Source of the DNA: Stenotrophomonas panacihumi
Lineage (GTDB): Bacteria; Pseudomonadota; Gammaproteobacteria; Xanthomonadales; Xanthomonadaceae
Reading direction: 5' to 3'
DNA: 37,786 nt
Assembly (NCBI RefSeq): GCF_001431645.1
Contig: NZ_LLXU01000113.1
Location: 1 to 37,786 of the forward strand
The notes below the pieces were generated by a model. The model did not search any database, had not been told where the DNA came from, and saw only the letters and a program-made list of their open reading frames with translations. A program made the translations under genes and the position numbers. Of the stretch, positions 1-8,861 are shown piece by piece. Numbering within the stretch: position 1 is the stretch's first letter; each line of letters opens with the position of its first letter.

Positions 1-2706
1 CGGCGGATCCTTGTCGAACAGGTTGCTTGCACCCAGGCGCACCGTCGCATTCCACGGCAGCTGGTAGGACAGCTGCAGGTCGTGGAAGGCCGTCGCCGCG
101 ATGTGGTTGTAGCTGCCATCGTCGTTCTGGCCCCACTCGTAGTCCTGCATGCCCGAGTAGTAACGCAGGCTCCAGTTCGCACTGAAGTTGCCGTAGCTCC
201 AGTCCAGCCCCACCGTGCCGCGCAGGCGCCAGTTCGGATCGGTCTGCCAGTAGATCCCGTTGGTCGACTCCCAATCCGAATCGTCGTCCACCTTGCTCTC
301 GTTGCGGGTGACGTAGGTCGAATCCAGCGTCACCGTGAACTGGCCGTACGCCGTCTCCGGCAGGCGGTAGTGCGCGCTGAAGTCGTAGCCTTCCATGCGG
401 CGCTGGCCCACGTTGAGCGGCTTGATCACCAGGTTGGTGATCGTGCCTTCCGCATCGCGGGTCACCAGGTCGCAGTACGCGCTGACGCCCTTGTCATAGC
501 ATTGGTCCAGGATGTAGCTGGCGCTGAACTCGGAAATCGCGTCCTCGATCCTGATCTTCCACCAGTCCAGCGACACGTCCAGCCCCGGCGCCCACGACGG
601 GCTGTAGACGAAGCCGAACGTCGTGTTCTTCGACGTCTCCGGCTTCAGGTCCGGGTTGCTGGTGTAGGTGAACGGATAGATCGTCTGGCCCGAGTTCGAA
701 CCGGTGCTGCTGTTGTACTGCGCGACGTAGCCGTCCGGCACGCCGGCCGCCGAACACGCCGCCGCCACCGCGCTGGTGTAGGTGCTGCTGTTCGTGGAGC
801 AGGGGTCGGAGTAGGAGTCGTAGCTGTCCGACGCGCCCAGGTACAGGTCCTCGATCGACGGCGCACGGAAGCCGGTGGCGTAGTTGCCGCGCACCAGCAG
901 GTCGTCGATCGGACGCCAGGTCAGGCCGATCTTGTAGTTCGTCGTGCTGCCGAAGGTGTTGTAGTCCGAATAGCGGCCGGCCAGGCTCAGGTCCAGCGCC
1001 TTCGCGCCGGGCAGGTCCTTCAACAGCGGAATCGCCAGCTCGGCGTAGTAGTCGTTGAGGTTGTAGCCGCCCGAGGTCGGGGTAAACGAGTTGCCCGAGG
1101 TGTAGCCGCTGGCGATCAGCGCGTCCGGCGAGGAATAGCCGCTCTCCTCGCGATGCTCGAAGCCCGCCGCCACGCTCATCCAGCCAGCGGGCAATTCCAG
1201 CAGCTCGCCGCTGATGTTGCCGGTGAAGCTGTTGTTCTTGTACTGGTAGGTGTTGTGGGCGGTGAACAGGATGTAGTTCAGCTGCTCCTGCGTCACCGCG
1301 CCCGCCGGGGACAGCGGGTTGAACGGCACGCAGCCGGAAATCACCGCGCCGCCGCTGTCCAGGCACGACAGCACGCCGTCCACCACGGCCGAGGCGCCCA
1401 GCGCGTTCTGCAGGTTCAGCAGGTTGACGTCGCCGTACTGGGTTTCGGTCTGGTCGGTCTTGTTGGTGGAGAAGCCGGCGTCCCAGCTGAACTGACGGCC
1501 GGAAAACTCGAAGTCACCCTCCAGCCCGCCGTAGAAGTGCTGGGTCTTGACGTCCTGCTTGTACAGGCGCGGGTACTCGGTGAGGCGGTGCGACCACTGC
1601 GCGTCGCTGCCGTCGCCGCCGTACGCGGTGTTGAACGGGTTGTAGTAGCTCTCGCCGCTCATCAGGATGCCGGTGCCGGCCGAAGACAGCGGGTAGCCGG
1701 CCAGGCGCTGTGAGGACTGGCGCTGGTTGTACAGCGCGTCCATCTTGAAGCGGATGCTGTCGGTGAGGTCGTAGCTGCCCTGCACGTAGAGCGAATCACG
1801 CTTCTGCGGGGTGACGAGGTAGTTGTCCTTCGCGTAGTTGTAGCCGTACTCGCTGGTGGTGTACGGCACGTACTGGTCCAGCGCGTAATACGGGTTGCTC
1901 GCGCTGCCGCTGCCGGTGGCGCCATCGGGCAGCACCATCCAGGTGCCGTTGACGCGCAGCTTGCCGCTGGCCGAGTAGCTGCTGTACGCCGAGGAGCCAT
2001 AGCCGTAGTAAGGCTCGGACGACAACGTGCGGTCGCCGGCCATCACCGCGTCCTCGGTCACGCTCGACACGCCGATGACCAGGTTGCCGCGATCACCGTT
2101 CATGCCCAGCGTGGCGTCGAACGAGGTGCGCTGCCCGTCGCCCTGGCCGTACTGGCCGACATAGGCGTTGACTTCGGCGCCGTCGAAATTGCTGCGGGTA
2201 ATGATGTTGACCACGCCGGCGATCGCGTCCGAACCATAGATCGACGAGGCGCCGTCCTTCAGGATTTCGACGCGCTCGATCACCGCGGTCGGGATGGTGT
2301 TGAGGTCCACCGAGCCGGTCAGGCCCGACACCCAGCGCCGGCCGTTGACCAGCACCAGCGTGCGGTCCGAGCCGAGGTTGCGCAGGTTCACCGTGGCCGA
2401 GCCGTCACCGCCGTTGTTGATGGTGGTGTTCATGGTGGCGCCGTTGACCGAGATGCGCTTGAGCACGTCGGCCACCGAGGTCAGGCCCTGCTTCTCGATG
2501 TCCTGGCGGGTCAGCACCATCACCGGTTGCGAGGTTTCCACGTCGACCGAGCGGATGCGCGAGCCGGTGACCTCGATGCGGTCCAGGCTGGTGGGGGCGT
2601 CGGCGGTGTTCTTGTCCTGCGCGAAGGCCGGCGCGGTGAGGCCCAGGGTGACGGCGGCGGCGAGGGGAATCCGGCGCAGCGCGGGGTGGAGCGGATGCGT
2701 GTTCAT
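1..2706 (-). CDS. TonB-dependent receptor, CirA-like (3' end cut by window edge)
   Basis: An outer-membrane active-transport receptor energised by TonB-ExbBD; the substrate is unknown. The 902 residues visible run from an ATG at 2706 off the left edge, so roughly the last 50 residues (final beta strands) are missing. A signal peptide ends near residues 28-30 (APAFA|QD). The plug follows with LDRIEVTGSRI, a typical LVLVNGRRW segment, VERVEILKDGASSIYGSDA and AGVVNIITR. The barrel carries the conserved LLVRGNYATGFRAPSIEDLY and a cysteine-containing extracellular segment. It is clearly paralogous to the receptor at 8862-11708: same plug motifs, same GFRAP segment followed by a DPC cysteine loop, and same closing segment AFHDLQLSYQLPWNATV. 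No STN signalling domain is seen at the N-terminus. Shine-Dalgarno is weak (AGGAA about 13 nt upstream). Family assignment is sure; substrate cannot be told. Confidence 0.93.
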   Translation of the reverse strand, partial: MNTHPLHPALRRIPLAAAVTLGLTAPAFAQDKNTADAPTSLDRIEVTGSRIRSVDVETSQPVMVLTRQDIEKQGLTSVADVLKRISVNGATMNTTINNGGDGSATVNLRNLGSDRTLVLVNGRRWVSGLTGSVDLNTIPTAVIERVEILKDGASSIYGSDAIAGVVNIITRSNFDGAEVNAYVGQYGQGDGQRTSFDATLGMNGDRGNLVIGVSSVTEDAVMAGDRTLSSEPYYGYGSSAYSSYSASGKLRVNGTWMVLPDGATGSGSASNPYYALDQYVPYTTSEYGYNYAKDNYLVTPQKRDSLYVQGSYDLTDSIRFKMDALYNQRQSSQRLAGYPLSSAGTGILMSGESYYNPFNTAYGGDGSDAQWSHRLTEYPRLYKQDVKTQHFYGGLEGDFEFSGRQFSWDAGFSTNKTDQTETQYGDVNLLNLQNALGASAVVDGVLSCLDSGGAVISGCVPFNPLSPAGAVTQEQLNYILFTAHNTYQYKNNSFTGNISGELLELPAGWMSVAAGFEHREESGYSSPDALIASGYTSGNSFTPTSGGYNLNDYYAELAIPLLKDLPGAKALDLSLAGRYSDYNTFGSTTNYKIGLTWRPIDDLLVRGNYATGFRAPSIEDLYLGASDSYDSYSDPCSTNSSTYTSAVAAACSAAGVPDGYVAQYNSSTGSNSGQTIYPFTYTSNPDLKPETSKNTTFGFVYSPSWAPGLDVSLDWWKIRIEDAISEFSASYILDQCYDKGVSAYCDLVTRDAEGTITNLVIKPLNVGQRRMEGYDFSAHYRLPETAYGQFTVTLDSTYVTRNESKVDDDSDWESTNGIYWQTDPNWRLRGTVGLDWSYGNFSANWSLRYYSGMQDYEWGQNDDGSYNHIAATAFHDLQLSYQLPWNATVRLGASNLFDKDPP

Positions 2707-2734
2707 GGGATGGGGCGATTCCTGTTGGCTGGAA

Positions 2735-2755
2735 GCGGGGTGAAAAAAACCCCGC
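2735..2755 (-). promoter_or_regulatory. Hairpin in the 5' leader of the TonB-dependent receptor
   Basis: GCGGGG (2735-2740) pairs with CCCCGC (2750-2755) around a nine-base loop that is T-rich on the minus strand. It lies 29-49 nt upstream of the receptor start, so it would sit in the 5' UTR. There is no U-tract after the stem on the minus strand, so it is not a standard terminator. It could stabilise the leader or bind a regulator. The remaining 2756-2997 between this leader and the TPP riboswitch shows no credible gene. Confidence 0.3.
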
Positions 2756-2997
2756 AAGTCGGTGTGGGCCTGCGCCGGTGTAACGAAACCGAAACGAAGG
2801 CTTAGCGCGAATCTAACGAGCGCTTTTCACAGGGATTTCTCGCCAAACGGCGTGCTTGCCGGCGGTAGCGGCACGGCGATGCCGGTCGTCGCGCGATGCC
2901 CGCGCGTGTCGCGCGGCGGCATGCATCGCGGTGGGATGCCGCGCCGCAACACGGCGCGCCGCCCCCCGGCACGCGTGGGGTTTGTGGTTCAATACGC

Positions 2998-5073
<2,076 letters not shown>

Positions 5074-5083
5074 TGGAAGGCGG

Positions 5084-5103
5084 CGCGCCACTTCGGTGGC
5101 GCG
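5084..5103 (+). terminator. Hairpin with UUCG tetraloop after thiC
   Basis: CGCGCCAC (5084-5091) and GTGGCGCG (5096-5103) form a perfect 8-bp stem closed by TTCG, starting 11 nt after the thiC stop. The following bases (TCGCTTATAT) are only weakly T-rich, so this may stabilise the mRNA 3' end or terminate inefficiently. Confidence 0.55.
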
Positions 5104-5465
5104 TCGCTTATATGCGATTCATTTTCGGACAACCAGATATTTGGCCGTTCGGTCAACGCAGAAGCAACGCTGTTGGATGTGTCGAGATTCGGCAAAGCCT
5201 GACATGGCAAGCCGCGGCGCCGTCACTTTAATGAACCGCAGATAAAAAAATCGCGCCAGAGGCGCGAGTGTTGAAACAAATTATGTGAGTTCGTCGGCGA
5301 GAGAGAGAGCCTGATGCGTGACTTTCCGCCTGGGCGGTAAGTTGCGGGTGCTAGGTTAGAATCTTCGCATCCGGATCGCCTGACCGATTCGGCTGCGCCG
5401 CTTTGCGGAATGTGGCGGAACAAGGATGTGACCGACCTCGCCCGAGAGACTTTCGCGACCCACTC
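5104..5465. other. Intergenic region between thiC and the PD40 regulator
   Basis: No protein gene is supported here. It contains near-repeats TTCGGACAAC (5124-5133), TTCGGTCAAC (5148-5157) and TTCGGCAAAG (5188-5197). The last also occurs at the AraC gene. It further contains a minus-strand terminator hairpin at 5244-5267, and probably the promoter of the regulator gene at 5466; TAGAAT at 5357-5362 is a possible -10 with no good -35. Confidence 0.5.
5244..5267 (-). terminator. Orphan minus-strand intrinsic terminator
   Basis: TCGCGCC (5251-5257) and GGCGCGA (5261-5267) form a 7-bp stem with a 3-base loop. On the minus strand it is followed directly by seven T (5250-5244), a textbook rho-independent terminator. 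The nearest real genes on both sides are on the plus strand, so no minus-strand protein gene explains it. A short minus-strand RNA starting somewhere between about 5270 and 5450 is possible. Confidence 0.6.
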
Positions 5466-7808
5466 ATGGCTTCTTCCACGACCAGATCGGCGCAGCCGGA
5501 CAGGCTGCGGGTAGGCGAGTGCGTCGTCGATATCGCCTCGCGCGAAGTGCACGCGCCCGGCGCGCGTCGTCCGCAGCGCCTGACGCCCAAGGCGATGGCG
5601 GTATTGAAGGTATTGGCCGAGCAGCCCGGACAGGTGGTCTCGCGCGAGCAGCTGCTGGCCGAAGTGTGGCCCGATACGCTGCCGACCAACGACGTGGTGA
5701 CGCAGGCCGTCACCCAACTGCGCAAGGCGCTGCAATATGCCGGCGATGACGCCGGCCGCATGGGCGGCATCGAGACCATCGCCAAGACCGGCTATCGCCT
5801 GCTGGCCCCGGTGCAATGGGAAAGTGCCGCGCCCGTGGTGGTGCCGGTGGCTTCGGTGGCCGCGCCCGTCGCGATCGAAGCGGAAGTCGTCGAAACGCCC
5901 GCGCCTGCGCCGGCCGGTGCAGGTTTCGCGGTGCTGCCGCGGCCTGCCGCGCCGCCGCGCCGGTGGTGGCGCGTGCTGAGCGTGCTCGTGTTCGGTGCGC
6001 TGGTCGCGTCGTTGCTGGGCTTCTGGTGGTGGCAGCATCGTGCGGCCATGGCCACGTTGGCCGAAGAGGGCGGGGACGAGCGCGTGGTCGGCATGCCCCG
6101 CTTGCCGTATCGCCTGATTACCTCCGGTGGTGGCTTCGATTTGACGCCCACGTTGTCGCCAGATGGCTCGATGGTGGCCTATGCGTCGATCTCCGAGACA
6201 CGGCCCGGGACATCCATCCGCATCCAGACCACCAGCAACTCGCCTTCGCGCGAGCTGGTCGCGCCGGGACCGGGAGAATCCGACCGTTCGCCAGCGTGGT
6301 CGCCCGATGGGCGCCAGCTCGCGTTCGCCCGCCAAGGTGAGGACGGCAGCTGCCGGGTGATGGTGGCCGCCGCCAATGGCGCGGCGAGCGAACGCGAGGT
6401 CGCGCGCTGCGACTTCACCGAGCTGCTCAGTTTCAGCTGGGTGCCCGGTCGCAATGCCTTGCTGTTCGGCTCGATGACCGGCGGCAATGCCAGCGGCGGC
6501 ATTCGCGAACTCGACCTGGAAACCGGCACGTGGCGTGACCTGCACTACGGCAGTCGCGCGCGCGATTTCGACTACGCGCCCAAGTATTCGCCTGACGGCC
6601 GCTGGATCGCCTTCATCCGCAATCCGCAGCTCGGCGGCGTGTGGGTGATGCCGGCGAAGGGCGGCGAGGCCCGTCGCCTGACCCGTGAGCGTGCGGAGAT
6701 CCGCGGCTTCGACTGGTTACCCGACAGCAGCGGGCTGGTGTTCGGCCGGCGGGTGGACAGCCAGTCGCGGTTGTATCGCCTGGAGCTGGAGAGCCGGAAG
6801 CTGCACGACCTCGGCCTCAACGACGCGGAATCTCCTTCCATCTCGCACGACAACGGGCAGCTCGCCTTCGTGCAGCGGCGGCCGCAGTTCGCGTTGTTCC
6901 GCCTGCAGCGCAGCAACGCGCATGGCGGCTACGAGCGCGACCACCTGTTTCCTTCCAACGGGCGCGACGCGCAGCCGATGATCTCGCCCGACGGCCGCCA
7001 CCTGGCATTCACCTCCGACCGCTCAGGCGAATACGCCCTGTGGTGGGCGGACCTGGCGCGCCCGGATTCGCTGCATCCCATCCCGGGCCTGTTGCCGGAA
7101 ACGCGGCAGCCCGTGGACTGGTCGCCGGATTCCCGCACGCTGCTGGCCATCGGCCGCGATACCGAGGGTCGCGCGCAGCTTTACGAGGTCACGCCGTCGG
7201 AAAGCCGCGTCAATCCGCTGCCGGTGCCCGCGCCGCGGCCGTTGCAGGGCCTGCATGTCGGCGAGGGCCCCCGCATCATGGTGTTGTCGGCCGAGCCGGA
7301 AGGGGACGCGACACTCATTCTTTATGACCGCTCGCGCAAGCCGTGGCAGGAGTTGGCACGGCTGGAGGATGTGTCGCAGGCCCGCTACGACAGCAGCACG
7401 CGGCAGGTGTTCTTCACGCGTTTCTCCAGCAGTGGCCTGTGGCGGATCGGCGCGGACCTGTCGCCGAACGGCCTGGCGCTGGTCGATGGCGATGCGCCGG
7501 CGCGCTGGCGCTACCGCAGTTGGGCATTGGCGGGGAACGGACGCGCCTATTACCTGTCCTCGACGAACGAATGCTCGGCCGTCGGCGAATGGCTCGGCCC
7601 GCCGCCGACCGATGCCACCTGCCTGGCCGCCAACGAGTTCAGCACCATCAACGGTTTCAGCATCGATCGTCAGGATGGGGCGCTGTACATGGCCATCGCC
7701 GAGACCGATGGCGCCGGAATCGGCTTCATGACACTTCCGAAACGGGAGGCGCCGAGCTTCGGCGTCATCTCCAAGTTGTTGTCGGATATCGGAAAACCGC
7801 CTTCGTAA
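5466..7808 (+). CDS. Transmembrane winged-helix regulator with PD40/TolB-like propeller
   Basis: A CadC-like one-component regulator. From the ATG at 5466 it has 780 residues. An OmpR/PhoB-type winged helix spans residues about 12-115 (LTPKAMAVLKVLAEQPGQVV, IETIAKTGYRLL). A Pro/Ala/Val-rich linker follows at 120-165, one membrane helix at 168-190 (VLSVLVFGALVASLLGFWWW), and then a periplasmic beta-propeller. The propeller has repeated PD40 motifs (SPDGSMVAYAS, WSPDGRQLAFA, YSPDGRWIAFI, SPDGRHLAFTSD, WSPDSRTLLAIG). This arrangement would let an envelope signal control DNA binding; ligand and targets are unknown. A start at 5403 is possible but adds a poor N-terminus; neither start has a strong ribosome site. 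It lies just upstream of an AraC regulator and a receptor gene, so these are plausible targets. Confidence 0.88.
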   Translation: MASSTTRSAQPDRLRVGECVVDIASREVHAPGARRPQRLTPKAMAVLKVLAEQPGQVVSREQLLAEVWPDTLPTNDVVTQAVTQLRKALQYAGDDAGRMGGIETIAKTGYRLLAPVQWESAAPVVVPVASVAAPVAIEAEVVETPAPAPAGAGFAVLPRPAAPPRRWWRVLSVLVFGALVASLLGFWWWQHRAAMATLAEEGGDERVVGMPRLPYRLITSGGGFDLTPTLSPDGSMVAYASISETRPGTSIRIQTTSNSPSRELVAPGPGESDRSPAWSPDGRQLAFARQGEDGSCRVMVAAANGAASEREVARCDFTELLSFSWVPGRNALLFGSMTGGNASGGIRELDLETGTWRDLHYGSRARDFDYAPKYSPDGRWIAFIRNPQLGGVWVMPAKGGEARRLTRERAEIRGFDWLPDSSGLVFGRRVDSQSRLYRLELESRKLHDLGLNDAESPSISHDNGQLAFVQRRPQFALFRLQRSNAHGGYERDHLFPSNGRDAQPMISPDGRHLAFTSDRSGEYALWWADLARPDSLHPIPGLLPETRQPVDWSPDSRTLLAIGRDTEGRAQLYEVTPSESRVNPLPVPAPRPLQGLHVGEGPRIMVLSAEPEGDATLILYDRSRKPWQELARLEDVSQARYDSSTRQVFFTRFSSSGLWRIGADLSPNGLALVDGDAPARWRYRSWALAGNGRAYYLSSTNECSAVGEWLGPPPTDATCLAANEFSTINGFSIDRQDGALYMAIAETDGAGIGFMTLPKREAPSFGVISKLLSDIGKPPS

Positions 7809-7827
7809 TTTCTTCGGTGTCGGGTTC

Positions 7828-7843
7828 GTGGCGATTTCGCCAC
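7828..7843 (+). terminator. Weak hairpin after the PD40 regulator gene
   Basis: GTGGCG (7828-7833) and CGCCAC (7838-7843) form a 6-bp stem around ATTT, 20 nt after the stop. It is followed only by TATTT, so at best a weak terminator. Confidence 0.3.
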
Positions 7844-7875
7844 TATTTCGCCGAAATGTCCTGATTGCCACCCGA

Positions 7876-7907
7876 TTCGGCAAAACAATCCTCACCCTTT
7901 GGCAAAC
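7876..7907 (+). promoter_or_regulatory. Putative AraC-family operator (two direct half-sites)
   Basis: TTCGGCAAAA (7876-7885) and TTTGGCAAAC (7898-7907) are direct repeats whose starts are 22 bp apart, two helical turns. This is the geometry expected for an AraC/XylS monomer pair. The second half-site abuts the ribosome site of the AraC gene, so binding here would suit autoregulation. A related pair occurs at 8760-8791. Assignment is inferred from repeat geometry only. Confidence 0.45.
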
Positions 7908-7920
7908 AGGGGGTGTGCGA

Positions 7921-8814
7921 ATGAACCCGATGATCACGGCCGACCGCGGCCTGTCGCTGGCGCTGGAGGCCGATGGCCAGGCCGGCGCGCCGATCTGCCT
8001 GGCCGTGGCCCGCCTGGGCAGCGTCCGTGCCGCCGCCGGCATGTTCACCTTGTGGGTGCAACTGCGCGGCCGCTCCTGGATCGAATCCAAGGAGGGCAAG
8101 TTCCGCCTGCGTGCCGGTGACTGGATCGCCTTCGACCGCGACTCGCGCCCCACCGTGCAGGCCGACCGCAACGGCCTGTGCATCGGCGTGGGCCTGGACG
8201 GTGCCGGCCTGCAGGCCCTGGCCGAACTGACCGACAGCGTGCTGTACCCCGGGCGCAGCCAGCTCGGCCGGGCCGACCTGCTGATCGCGCTGCGCCTGTG
8301 GCGCAATGCCGCCCGGGCCGGCGACGCCGCCGGCGCGCGCCCGATGCTGCTGCACCTGGCCGCCATGCAGGGCGAGTTCGCCCAGCAGGAGCAGCGTTGC
8401 CCGGGCCGCTCGCGCAGCCGCCGCCGCCAGGTCTTCGGCCGCATGCAGCGCGCCCGCCTGTACCTGGAAGGCAACAGCGACCGCGTGGTGCGCGTGGCCG
8501 AGCTGGCGCAGCTGACCAATTTCTCAAGCTGGTACGTCTCCAAGACCTTCCAGAGCCTGTACGAGGAAAGCCCGCAGGCCCTCTCGGCGCGCCTGCGCCT
8601 GGAGCGCGCCGCCGACCTGCTGCGCGACACCTCGATGATGATCGGCGAGGTGGCCGCCGCCAGCGGCTTCGACAACTGCTGCAGCTTCGCCCGCGCATTC
8701 CGTTCGCGCTTCGGCGTCTCGGCGTCCCACTATCGCGAAGAAGCGGGCCTGTCGCCAGATTCGGCAAAGTCAGGCGGCATGCAGCGCAAAGCGGTTGCCT
8801 TCACGCGGTCGTAA
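7921..8814 (+). CDS. AraC-family transcriptional regulator
   Basis: 297 residues. The C-terminal double helix-turn-helix covers about residues 175-275: the first helix pair runs through VAELAQLTNFSSWYVSKTF, and the second has IGEVAAASGFDNCCSFARAFR followed by the usual FGVSASHYR. The N-terminal 150 residues look like a beta-rich sensor barrel (FRLRAGDWIAFDRDSRPTV is cupin-like), so a small ligand is likely, but its identity is not visible. A basic stretch (GRSRSRRRQ, 162-170) links the domains. The start at 7921 is preceded by AGGGGG seven bases upstream; an in-frame ATG at 7828 has no ribosome site and would run through the putative operator. It sits 47 nt upstream of a TonB-dependent receptor in the same direction and probably controls it. 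Confidence 0.9.
   Translation: MNPMITADRGLSLALEADGQAGAPICLAVARLGSVRAAAGMFTLWVQLRGRSWIESKEGKFRLRAGDWIAFDRDSRPTVQADRNGLCIGVGLDGAGLQALAELTDSVLYPGRSQLGRADLLIALRLWRNAARAGDAAGARPMLLHLAAMQGEFAQQEQRCPGRSRSRRRQVFGRMQRARLYLEGNSDRVVRVAELAQLTNFSSWYVSKTFQSLYEESPQALSARLRLERAADLLRDTSMMIGEVAAASGFDNCCSFARAFRSRFGVSASHYREEAGLSPDSAKSGGMQRKAVAFTRS
8760..8791 (+). promoter_or_regulatory. Putative AraC-type operator upstream of the receptor gene
   Basis: TTCGGCAAAG (8760-8769) is followed 22 bp later (start to start) by CAGCGCAAAG (8782-8791), which keeps the GCAAAG core. The spacing is the same as in the site upstream of the AraC gene. It lies inside the last codons of the AraC gene and about 70-100 bp before the receptor start, a plausible activator position. 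The second half-site is degenerate in its first four bases, so this remains a hypothesis. Confidence 0.4.
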
Positions 8815-8861
8815 TTTGCTTGGGGCGTTTAACACGCCACTAACGACCTTTGGAGAGATTG

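Noticed and set aside
82..1713. A 543-codon plus-strand frame opposite the first receptor
   Set aside because: The minus strand encodes an unmistakable TonB-dependent receptor there; the plus frame is an Ala/Val/Arg-rich shadow.
5340..5400. tRNA-like T-arm (GGTTAGAATC) near 5355
   Set aside because: No acceptor, D or anticodon stems can be built around it on either strand; more likely part of a promoter region.
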